DNA from: Artemia franciscana
Lineage: Eukaryota > Arthropoda > Branchiopoda > Anostraca > Artemiidae
NCBI RefSeq assembly: GCF_032884065.1
Contig: NC_088872.1
Span: 32,522,917 to 32,586,916, forward strand
Direction of reading: 5' to 3'
Length of the DNA: 64,000 nt
Below, piece after piece: positions 34,466 through 43,821 of this stretch (position 1 is the first letter of the stretch; every line of letters begins with the position of its first letter). A model generated the notes under the pieces. It saw nothing but the letters and a program-made list of their open reading frames with translations. It searched no databases and was not told the DNA's origin. A program made the translations under genes and the position numbers.

Positions 34466-36952
34466 AGACCTTAGACCTTAGATCCTCCAGAGCCAGGGGT
34501 GGCTCATAGGGCGTCTACGAAACCTCGCCAGACATCTCGGAGCTGAGCTGCAGCCATGACGTCCTCCCACTGTGGTTGAAGAGACAACTCCGCATTTCTC
34601 AGGTCTCGGTCGTACTGTCGTCGTAAGGTGTGTCTTGATCGACCTCTTTTTCGCCTCCCCTCGGGACGCCAATCATATACTGTATTCGGGAGTCGATCCT
34701 CTGGCATACGGAGGACGTGGCCAAGGTATGTCCATCTCCTACGTTTCAGAAGGTCAGTAACTAATGGCTGACCGGTTCGCCGGCGAACTTCTATGCTGGT
34801 GACCTTTTCCTGCCACGATATGTTCAAGATTCTCCTAAGGCACATGTTTTCAAAGGCTAGGACACGTTTCTCTAGCTGGGTGTTTTGTTTCCAGCATTCA
34901 CTAGCATAGAGGAGGATGGACATCACATTGCTATTCAGGAGGCGGAGCTTCAAGCGCATAGAGTATTTACTACTGCGCCAGACTGGTTTTAACTTGCTAA
35001 AAGCCGATGTCGCTTGTCCAATTTTCCTCTTGATTTCGCTGGCTATTTCACCATCGTATTCGATCCAACTCCCAAGATATTTAAATTCCTTGACCTGCTC
35101 AATAGTTTTATTTTTGCATTTTAATATGAGTGGGGAGTCAGATGTGGCCATACTCTTTGTTTTACTGACATTTACTGCAAGTCCCATTTTCTCGGCCTTT
35201 TCGTCTATGGCGTCGAGTAGCAGCTGCAGTCGCAGTTTTGCTTCTTCAAGAAGAACAACGTCATCTGCGAAGTCCAGATCGGAGATCAGTCGGCTGCTAA
35301 TCTTCACTCCAATGCCTGAAGACTGCCGTAGAATATAGTCCATTACAATGACAAACAGAAACGGGGATAGGACACACCCTTGTTTGACGCCAGACATTAT
35401 CTTGAAGAAACGCGTGTCCCCATCTTCTGTGCGTACACAGCATTCACTATCCTCATATAGTGCGATTATCATTTTGACTAGTTTATCAGGTACTCCGTAA
35501 TATTTCAAAATCTTCCATAAAGTGTCTCGGTCAACAGAATCGAACGCCTTTTCAAAATCAATGAAGAGCAGGTACAGCTTTTTGTTCCATTCTCTGGACT
35601 CTTCCACCATCAGTCTAAGAATGAAAATAAGATCAGAGCAAGACCTACCAGGTCGGAACCCATGTTGCTCTTCCCTGAGATGTGAGTCCAGGGCTGCTCT
35701 TAGGCGTTGTAGTATTACTGAGGCTAGTATTTTACTAGGCACAGACGTCAAATTGATGCCCCTCCAATTGTCACAAATTTGTGCATCGCCTTTCTTGAAG
35801 AGTTTGACCAGTATACCTCTGGTCCAATCTTTTGGGACTTTTTCGTTGTTCCAGATGGCCACTAGAAGAGCCGTCCATACGAACATGCAGGCTCGAAGGG
35901 ACGCTTTCAGCATCTCTGCCGTGATCCCATCGACTCCAGGTGCACGTCCATTTTTCAGCTTTTTCACAGCTGTCGTCACTTCTACCGTGCTGGGTGGGTC
36001 AGCACTTACGTCAATTTGTAAAAATGGCTTATCCGGTACTGCTTCTGGATCATCAGGTCTGGGCCTATTTAAGACTTTCTCGAAATGTGAGGCCCATCTC
36101 TCGTCAGCTTTCTGTGGATCCGAAATAACGTCTCCATTTTCATCTTTTACAAGGGATGTACGATCTGTTTTCTTTCCAACTATCTCGTTTGTTAGTCGAT
36201 AAACCATTTTTGAGTCTCCTTTCTTTGCAGCTTCTTCTGCAAAGGCTGCTTTTCTCTCAATGGCAATTCTCTTATCTTTCCTGGCACTTCTTTTCACTGC
36301 TTTATCCTCTTCTTTGTAGCGGAGCTGTAATTGGGCTTTTTGCTCTGGGCTTGATGTATTCAGGATAAGCGTTTGGGTTTCCTTGCGTTTACTGATGTAA
36401 TTCCATGTGTCATCCGATATCCATTCTTCTTTCTTTCTTTTCTTGAAGCCAAGGTTGGCCTTCGCAACGTCATGGTACACACTCTTGACTGAGGTCCATG
36501 TATTCTCAACATCAAAGTCATTGGTTTCGTCGAGCAGATTTAACGCTTCAAATCTGTTATGTAGAGATATGCAGAAGTTTTTGCGGATGTCAGGATCTTT
36601 CAGCTTATCGGTGTCAAATTGTTTATGTGTTGCAGTGTTAGTTTTCCGCTTCTGAGCTTTCAGTTTGATTCTTACTTCGGCTATCATCAGGATGTGATCT
36701 GAATTAACATCCGCTCCTCGAAAACCCCTCACGTCACATAGGCTACTTCTCCAACGTCTTGACATGAGGAAATGGTCGATTTGATTCTTCGTTCGGCCGT
36801 CGGGGGACACCCATGTGTACTTGTGAATTGTTTTATGGTCGAACATACTACCACCTATTATCAAATCGTTGCTTAGTGCATAATCGATTAGCAGTGTGCC
36901 ATTCTCATTTATCTCTCCCATGCCATGTGGGCCCAGAACTTCAGGGCAGTAC
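34466..36952 (-). mobile_element. 5'-truncated RTE-type LINE insertion
   Basis: The boundaries come from comparison with the LINE-free left arm: GCGACG|ATAGC|AATTATC there versus GCGACG|...LINE...GGTCT|AATTATC here. The 3' end has the short tail ATCTAAGGTCTAAGGTCT. Short tandem tails instead of poly-A are usual for RTE elements. The 5' end is cut inside the endonuclease domain. No target duplication is seen, and ATAGC is missing from the filled site. Confidence 0.82.
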
Positions 36953-37035
36953 CGTCGCAATCTTCTTTCAGATATTTTTTTGCGGTAGAAATTTTTAAGC
37001 CTGTAACACTTTGATTTCTTCTCTATACTTCTCAT
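34504..37035 (-). CDS. RTE-type LINE endonuclease/reverse transcriptase (5'-truncated, chimeric N-terminus)
   Basis: This is an open 843-codon frame. The first 28 residues (MRSIEKKSKCYRLKN...) are encoded by the inverted-repeat arm, because the same codons occur in the left arm at about 26095-26180; they are not LINE protein. The rest has the end of an APE-type endonuclease (TWVSPDG 74-80, QIDH 85-88, SDH 112-114). Reverse transcriptase motifs follow: PGVDG 366-370, HGFRPGRS 458-465, FIDFEKAFD 491-499, GVKQGCVLSP 549-558 and FADDVVLLE 589-597 with the catalytic DD. The C-terminus has the RRRWTYLGHVLRM and WRPEGRRKRGR type tail of RTE elements. A whole protein would be about 150-200 residues longer at the N-terminus. 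The RT is uninterrupted, so insertion is probably recent. It is antisense to gene A. Confidence 0.9.
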   Translation of the reverse strand: MRSIEKKSKCYRLKNFYRKKISERRLRRYCPEVLGPHGMGEINENGTLLIDYALSNDLIIGGSMFDHKTIHKYTWVSPDGRTKNQIDHFLMSRRWRSSLCDVRGFRGADVNSDHILMIAEVRIKLKAQKRKTNTATHKQFDTDKLKDPDIRKNFCISLHNRFEALNLLDETNDFDVENTWTSVKSVYHDVAKANLGFKKRKKEEWISDDTWNYISKRKETQTLILNTSSPEQKAQLQLRYKEEDKAVKRSARKDKRIAIERKAAFAEEAAKKGDSKMVYRLTNEIVGKKTDRTSLVKDENGDVISDPQKADERWASHFEKVLNRPRPDDPEAVPDKPFLQIDVSADPPSTVEVTTAVKKLKNGRAPGVDGITAEMLKASLRACMFVWTALLVAIWNNEKVPKDWTRGILVKLFKKGDAQICDNWRGINLTSVPSKILASVILQRLRAALDSHLREEQHGFRPGRSCSDLIFILRLMVEESREWNKKLYLLFIDFEKAFDSVDRDTLWKILKYYGVPDKLVKMIIALYEDSECCVRTEDGDTRFFKIMSGVKQGCVLSPFLFVIVMDYILRQSSGIGVKISSRLISDLDFADDVVLLEEAKLRLQLLLDAIDEKAEKMGLAVNVSKTKSMATSDSPLILKCKNKTIEQVKEFKYLGSWIEYDGEIASEIKRKIGQATSAFSKLKPVWRSSKYSMRLKLRLLNSNVMSILLYASECWKQNTQLEKRVLAFENMCLRRILNISWQEKVTSIEVRRRTGQPLVTDLLKRRRWTYLGHVLRMPEDRLPNTVYDWRPEGRRKRGRSRHTLRRQYDRDLRNAELSLQPQWEDVMAAAQLRDVWRGFVDAL

Positions 37036-37254
37036 TTTTTTAAGATTCTTTCTTACTATTGTGTATTCCTAGACTAGAGACTACATTCTATTAAAACTTA
37101 AACCTAACCAGAGAAAACTTTAGTTCTAATTTTGGAGCCAAGGCCCAAATTCAGCAAACCTCCCTCCATACATTTTAAAAAAAGCTAATTGTAATATTTG
37201 ATCAGCGACCGAAGCGAGAAGCAGATTTTGAGCTTCTAATCAGCACTGGTTCAA

Positions 37255-37530
37255 ACTAATTCTTAGGCTTTGGGTCGAGTTGAGTCAAACAGTGCTTGAT
37301 TAAAATGGGGGTTGAGCTACATGAGCGTTGAGTTAAACAGAGATCGAGTTGATCGTGGTTTGAGTTTCATGGGGGCTGATTTAAATTGGGGTTGATGTGC
37401 GTGTTGGTTGAGTTAAACAGGGTTAAACTCAACGCGAGTTCAACGAGATGGGGCTGAATTCTTTGGAGTGGAGTTAAAGGGGGAATTCAGTTGAAGGGGG
37501 AATCAGTTAAATGGGCTTAGTCAGTTGACA
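37255..37530 (+). repeat. GTTGAGTTAAA-type degenerate minisatellite, second block
   Basis: The same GGGTTGAGTTAAACAGGG-like units as at 29930-30450, lying directly beyond the right arm end. Confidence 0.72.
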
Positions 37531-38021
37531 TGCATTACGGTTTTTCAGATGAAGAAAAGGGATAAGTGATAGCATGAAAATACACGGCAAAGACGAAGAC
37601 CAGTAAGTATTCTGTTGGTACTGATTTGAAATATCACAAGTTCTTCGATAAAAGTTCGCTTAGAAAAAGAAGTAAAGATGAGACCACATAAACTTCTTTT
37701 CGTCATATTCTCGAGGAGACCAGAGACCAAACAAAGTAACTGAAACTTTGTATCGATTTGTTTGCAAAAAGAAACAGTCTTAACAATTAAAAACTTATTA
37801 ATAACTCAACTATTAAAAATCATTTCAAAAAATAACTTTAATGACATCCCCAGCCAGAGCAAGCAGTCCCGATTCCAAATCCAGCACTGCCTTAGGGGGC
37901 AGGGGGGCTGTACTCGCCCCCACCTGGATCTATCACTGCCCCCCCACCTATACATAACGCTCCTATGCTCATGATGAAGTTAGAATACTCATAAGTTCAT
38001 TAATGACTTTTGGATTTGCAG
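37531..38021 (+). other. End of gene A intron 2
   Basis: Unique-looking AT-rich sequence ending in the acceptor GACTTTTGGATTTGCAG at 38021. No feature seen. Confidence 0.45.
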
Positions 38022-38202
38022 ATTGGCAGCTATCCAGTCACACTTGCAAGAGCTTTTTGATTTGCAGCCATCATTAGGAGAATGGGCAGAAACACATCAA
38101 TTGATTAACGTTGAAAATGAAATTGTTAGAAAAGATATTGCTAATTGTATTGGAACAGTGACCGCTACTATGGAGAAAATCAAACTTGATAGTCCTGAAA
38201 AG
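38022..38202 (+). CDS. Gene A, exon 3 in window
   Basis: The acceptor ends at 38021. The first base A completes the Arg codon split by exon 2's phase-2 donor, and the frame then reads LAAIQSHLQELFDLQPSLGE and onward for 60 residues. It ends at GAAAAG|GTAACA (38202, phase 0). The peptide is Leu/Glu-rich and predicted helical, extending the C-terminal coiled-coil region of gene A. It lies 27 kb from the previous exon. Phase agreement at both sides and a continuing helix are the evidence. I recognise no domain. Confidence 0.82.
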
Positions 38203-39555
38203 GTAACAAATAAAAGTCTGTTTAATTTTCATAGTAGGATTAGGATTGAAGATGGTCGTTATTCAACCCGGTGGACTGTAAGTTTCAAGCATAGGGTTTT
38301 TGGTCATGGTGATTCCAATAGTGTAGTTTTTATTTCGGTTCAATTTAGTGTCAAAATAATTAATTTTGGGTTACTATTGGCTGAGGTTCGCCCTTAACTA
38401 AGTTGAAGCGATCGCTGCAACCACAATAAAAATCTTTGAGTGTCCTATAACAACTTGAAACTACAGTAATCTTTAAGTTTGTTTACGTTAGTGGTGAAAC
38501 ATCGGAGTCTTTTCGTTAATGGTAAAATATGAAATTTCAAAGTCGATATGAATGCCTGGTAAAATTTATAAAACTAAAAAGAAAATCTAAAAATAAAAGC
38601 TTTCAAAAAAAGCAAAGAACAATATTAAGATGTAGAACGAGTAGAAATAAAGCCGTATAAAGGGTTAAAATTGAAACGAGCCAAATTAAAATGATAACCA
38701 CGTCAAACTTGAAAAATGAAACACTTCACAAAGAAGGAATAAGTGAAACTTAAGATAATCAGAAATCAAAATTAGCAATCAAGTCAAGCTTTAACAAACA
38801 TAAATTTAGCATCAAAAGTGGGTCTACCACCCTTGCAAAATCCCTAAAGGCTAGAGTTACATCGGTGTACGACTAAAATGCATCTTCTAAAAATGCCACG
38901 ATTTTTAAATTTGAGGCCCCTGACCATGTGGCTGCGTGAGGCATACCTACCCTGTGTGTGCATTTTTCGTATCCTTTGTTTGCTTTCATTGAAATAGCCG
39001 CCACTGAGTTTTAATCTGGTGCTACGGGGTGGCTGGAGTTGAAAAAAGAGCATCAAGGGATGGTTTTCCTTCTGTAACATTAGAACCTTAAAAAAGAAGA
39101 ACTTTCCATTTCAAATCAGATGAGCTCCTCCAATATTTGTAGTACCATTCTTTCTTCACAATTTTGCCATAAAAAAATATACATGGGAGATACATTAGTC
39201 TCTACAACTCAACACTAAAGCGTTGACTCAATCAATCAATCAATCATTGTATGAAGGCTAAAACACAGTCCAAGAAGCTTTGATTGTTTAAAGCTTAATT
39301 TAATATTTCCCTCGCCCCTGGAGTCTATCACAGGAACCTTGACAATTGAGGGTCTGGGTGAATTCTTCACTACAGTAGGTTATCCTTCCAGGAGCAGTTT
39401 TGCACTTTAGGTCTTCTACTTTACTTTAGTACTAGTTTACTAAACTATTACTTTAGTACTCTACTACTCTACTTTAGGTCTTCTTGACTTAGGTTACGAT
39501 ATCTTGTGCACCATCATTTTATAGATTTTAATATTAGAATTCATGACAAAAATAA

Positions 39556-39840
39556 TTTAACACATAAAATCTATAATAAATTGGATAGTTATAATTTTAT
39601 GATTGTTAGTTTCTTTTTTTTTAGTTTTTTTTCCAACTAATAAGATTTTTTAGATTATTCAGTAATTCATCAGATTGTCTGAGGTTTAAATTAAAAAACA
39701 ATTTTAACGTGTAAAATTTACAATAAATTGGATTAGCATAGTTTTATTTTAATTTCATATTTTCACAAGCTAATATTACTTTTTGAGCTTTTTTCCCGAC
39801 TAATAAGATTTTCTAGATTATCCACTAATTCTTCAGATTT
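39556..39840 (+). repeat. Imperfect tandem duplication of about 135 bp in gene A intron 3
   Basis: AATCTATAATAAATTGGATA...CAACTAATAAGATTTTTTAG...ATCAGATT (39565-39677) repeats with changes at about 39703-39840 (...ACTAATAAGATTTTCTAGAT...TTCAGATT). The rest of the intron (38203-40619) holds no other supported feature. Confidence 0.65.
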
Positions 39841-40619
39841 TACTGAGACAGCTAGCAGACCAGTTCACAAACTAACCACTAGAGGTGTCCCAAATATGTA
39901 TACAGTTATTTAACTTTACTTTCTGGAATACCATATTTCAGAACTTTCATGATGGCGGACTGAATTGTTAATCTAATTGCTTCTGTCTTCTCCTTTTCTC
40001 CCTTATGTTTTTATTGGCTTATTTTCGATTATAGAAAGTGTTTTACCGTTAGATTTTGATTCAAGTGCGTTATATTTCTTTTCTAATGTAACGGTTTGTA
40101 TTTGTATCGGAATCTTTGTGTTCGTACTTCTAACAATTTGTTGGGATGCTTTAATTGAACTTTCTCTTTTTACGGTTACAGTGCTTCATTTCATATTTTT
40201 CTCTTGGTGGTATTCAGGTTTTTCGATGTTCAAGCTTAGTATAACAGTTTGGCGCGCCATCAGCTATTCTGTGGATATTATGTTGATCTACAGCTATTTT
40301 GTCATGGTACTGGTTGATCGCACAAGAGTATCTCCTCCCCTTGAAATGAATGCCGGTTGTAGCATCAATAAAAAAAAAATTTTTTCCTTTTTTTGTTCCC
40401 TCTTCTAATTTTAAAATTTTCGGTCTTTTTGTGTGTCAAATATTGACAGTCTATTTCTAATAGAAATTGCCCTAGAACCCCTCTCTTGACAAATGACACG
40501 ATTTCCTTGTGATGACTCCTTGTGCTGTTTCCTCCTAGTTAATTGTTTTATACATGCTATTTAAACAAAGCGTGTGCATAAGCTTATAATTTTTTCAATG
40601 TCAAAAATCTGGATTACAG

Positions 40620-40928
40620 GGACAAATTCGTGAAGCTAGTTTCACAAGTACAAACCCTAAAGAGGAAAATGTGATAAGAGACTATATTTTTAAAGTGGAA
40701 CGCACCATGTCCCTTTTAAACTCTGTCCTACTAACCGAGGCACTACCAGAATTACCTCCTAGTCCAGTTTTAGCAGAATGGCAACTACCTGACCCTGTAG
40801 AATTAGTAACAAAAGAGTATAAAGCTATGGAGGAATTCAATCAGATGAAGATGGATGAGGACTTGATGCATCTTGAAACACAACATGAACCTGAGTTGGA
40901 AACTAATGAATACGCTCAAGTTTCTGAG
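40620..40928 (+). CDS. Gene A, exon 4 in window
   Basis: The acceptor GGATTACAG ends at 40619. The frame continues in phase 0 for exactly 103 codons (GQIREASFTSTNPKEEN, VIRDYIFKVERTMSLLNSVL, LPELPPSPVLAEWQLPDPVE) and ends at TCTGAG|GTGAGT. It has a helical first half, a Pro-rich turn (LPELPPSPVL) and an acidic C-terminal part rich in Glu and Met. The splice signals and codon-length exon strongly support it. The function is unknown. Confidence 0.85.
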
Positions 40929-43579
40929 GTGAGTTTATCCAGTTTAGCCAATTACACCCTATATAAATGTAATTGATTGATAAGCAGGTTGAAGGTGACA
41001 TCGGTGAATTAAAAAAAAAAATGTATTGAAAAGTATGCTCATTGCATCTTGGATCGTAAACTATTTTCAAAAGAAATTTCTGTGTTGTTATTAAAAACCT
41101 GCATAAAAGGCAGAAATATGAAAAAAAATGAAATTTTTGTCTGACATTTTTGAAGCTTTTTTCAGCTGTATTTTACCACTGATGTCATACTTTTTTGAAT
41201 CGTTCAGACTGTATGCTTAAGCAGGGTGGCATCTGTGATGAAAATAAAACGAACGATATTTCAGGAAAGGGGAGAGGCGAACGTATTTTCAATGATTTCA
41301 CTCTTGTGTAAAATTCCTGTCTTTTAACATAACACCGTTGGAACTACCACAGCCAAGTTTTAATTTGAGGAGAACCACCGAGTCCCTCACTCCCACCCTG
41401 ATCCTGACTAGGCCAATAATCTAACCCCCTTCACGGCAAACGAAATAGAATGGTGTGTACTATGCTGTCTCGAAATCACTAACCTTTTTGAGTTTTTCGT
41501 TTGTGTTTATTTTTAGATGCTCTAAGTAAGAAAACTGAAAGTGAAAGCTGAATTTTAATCCAACTGAACTATCGGAAGAGGCCAAAAGAATCGTGCCACT
41601 GATTAGAAACTCGCAGTGAGAGTAAAACCCCTAGGATTGCCACAAGAGGAAAAAGTTTTGTAATGTCCAAAGACATAAAAATATAACATTTCTAAGCATC
41701 TGACACAAACATTGCTCTTTGAGGCTGAGTGCCTTTATTTTGCTTGCGCAGCAAATATGCCCAAACATTATAAAAACCCGGGTTGATTTGATTGCAATCT
41801 CATTTTTTTTTATTTTGAGTGACAGTGTTAAAACCCCTTCCTCCTCTTCAAAAAAATATAACCTACCCTTAAATCAATCTTCCTTCGTCTCTATCAACCA
41901 GATTCCCAAAAATATCAAAGAACGACTTGAAACAAGTTACATCCGCATAAGGTGCGTTTGGTCAAACTCCATCCAGGTGCACTTTGATTTCTCATTGATT
42001 TTAATATAAAACGACCAATTTTGTAAATAAAAAAAGGTATACAAATAGTAAATAAAAAAAAGGGACTTACCTAACTTATATTCCCTTCCAAGCTAAACTC
42101 TATTTTAACAAAAGCTTTTCTTCTTCACAATCAGAAATTCTTATTTGTTTTCAGACTCGATTCCGGTTAAACTGCACCACCCGTCCCAATTTTCATCTGT
42201 ACTTTTTACTCATTCACTGTTTGTCTTATGTACCAACTTGAAAAAAAAAAAACACAACAACAACATCGAAATCGCTCAAATATTGTACATCTGAAGATTA
42301 GGGGAAGGGATAAGCTGGAAGAGTATCCGAAAATCCAATAAAAAGTTACAAGCAAGAATTTTGCCAGTAAAGTATTTCCTTCATAGGGGTACATAAACTT
42401 CACTGTTATCCAACGAATAGTGGATTGCACACCTTATAATGTCTTAGGTGTTTCATTATTAATCTATTCTTGTTGACTTCAAATGATTCCTTTCTTGTGC
42501 ATTGGTGCCAAAGGGCGAGGGGCGTTTCTTTACTTTCCAAAAAATGTCCAAAACGTAACAAAATGTCTACATTAATGTCAAAACGTGACAAAAACGTCCA
42601 CATTAATGTCAAAACGTAACAAAAATGTCCACGGCAACCCTAAAAACCCGGCTAACCATTGACGGTTCATAATGATTGCTTGTTCCCCTATTAACGGATA
42701 AAATAACGCTACCGAAGAGGAAGTGGAAAACAAAATGAAAACCAATTAATTTTTTCAATTATTTTTACAACAATTTGTTTCCTTTTATTAGCATTTGGCT
42801 AGCATTAGAGCGATGAGACTTACTATAGCAAATTTTGCGATTTATAATAAGAAAAATGTTGAAAATAGAAAAAATTTGAGAATTCTTTTTTCATTTCTTT
42901 GCCTGTAACTATTCTTTTTTTAGGAATTATAAGAAACAATCAAGCCGTAAATCCCTTAAGTCATGACTATTATTTGCAATTTCTTTGCATAGGAAGAGTA
43001 GCATTGAATAAAAATTACGATAGTTAGCCTTAATATGTGCCAAGTTCTTTGGAAGGTTCTTTGGACATTTTTAAATCTCAATCAAACGTATACGCATGAA
43101 TTCAACAAGCACGACAACTCGGTTTTACGATTTAAGCAATCTTTCCCCGCACGTGCACGCAGAGGGATAAGCAGGGGAGTTCCTGTCATTTGTCTGCAAT
43201 GCTCCCCTCTCCTAGAAGAATTAATAATAGTGACTTAAAAAATACATTTTTTGCTTATTTTGGCAACCTTCCCCTTTAAAAAATCCTTCTCTCAGTTCCC
43301 CCTTTAACGTTTGAACGGTGAACACCTATGATGAACCCCAGATAATAACAATTTAATTGTCTGAATCTGATAGTTTTCAGTTGCGGACTGTTGCGTTGTA
43401 GAACTTGCAGCGATAGGGGATAAATCAGAAAGCTTACTTCTTTCTATCTTTAAACAGTACTTCTATTTCATTTGTGCTATATAGCCCTTGAAAAAGCCAA
43501 ACTATATATTAGCTGTCGCTTTTAACGGAAAATGTTGTTTATTTTTCATTAGAGACCCTTATACTCATTTTATTTTCAG
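40929..43579 (+). other. Gene A intron 4
   Basis: It holds a small minisatellite at 42541-42632 (three diverged units of about 30 bp, AAAACGTAACAAAAATGTCC type). Otherwise it is AT-rich sequence in which I see no gene or known element. Confidence 0.5.
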
Positions 43580-43615
43580 GTGACTACATTGAGCGAATGC
43601 AACAATACTGCGTAG
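43580..43615 (+). CDS. Gene A, terminal coding exon
   Basis: The strong acceptor TTTTATTTTCAG ends at 43579. Phase 0 continues as VTTLSECNNTA and the TAG stop (43613-43615). All five exons sum to 6723 nt, an exact multiple of three, giving 2240 residues in this window. The 3' UTR follows to the poly-A signal at 43816. Confidence 0.75.
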   Translation: MTTLSECNNTA

Positions 43616-43815
43616 CGTCATATTTCCTCATATAGTAATCCTATTTTAGAGAAATTTCAAAAGAAGCTTTGTGTTTAATAACACGCTGTCTGTAAGACAT
43701 TGTGATCAATGTTGTGATACTCTCTTATTTGAACTTTGATCTAAAAATAATGATATATGTAGTTTAAACTCTACTGATACTTTAAATCATTGACTTATGT
43801 GATGTTTCGTAGTAG

Positions 43816-43821
43816 AATAAA
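43816..43821 (+). terminator. Poly-A signal AATAAA for gene A
   Basis: AATAAA lies 200 nt after the stop and is followed within 15-20 nt by a T/G-containing stretch (AGGTCTTGTT). It is the first consensus signal downstream. Confidence 0.6.

Larger units (their letters stand above)
25909..37215. mobile_element. Large nested element with inverted repeats of about 1.7 kb
   Basis: The outer ends CTTCGGTCGCTGATC (25909-25923) and GATCAGCGACCGAAG (37201-37215) are reverse complements. Homology continues inward colinearly: 25909-26182 with 36953-37215, 26188-26822 with 33854-34465, 29009-29111 with 33765-33853, 29829-29859 with 33729-33762, and 30621-31298 with 33049-33728. The gaps are later insertions. 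Without them the element would be about 5.1 kb: two arms of about 1.68 kb and a 1.75-kb centre (31299-33048) with a decayed minus-strand gene. No target-site duplication can be defined. It may be a DNA transposon with very long TIRs or an inverted duplication. Confidence 0.72.
33049..37215 (-). repeat. Right inverted-repeat arm (carries the LINE)
   Basis: It is the reverse complement of the left arm, in two parts (33049-34465 and 36953-37215) split by the LINE. It lacks the three left-arm insertions, so it shows the arm length of about 1.68 kb. Confidence 0.78.

Noticed and set aside
34916..36655. Several plus-strand ORFs of 60-226 codons opposite the LINE reverse transcriptase
   Set aside because: They are antisense shadows of the open RT frame on the minus strand.
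39977..40408. 143-codon hydrophobic ORF in gene A intron 3
   Set aside because: It looks membrane-like only because of T-rich composition. It has no recognisable family, lies inside an intron and ends in an A-rich stretch, so I consider it a chance frame or repeat.
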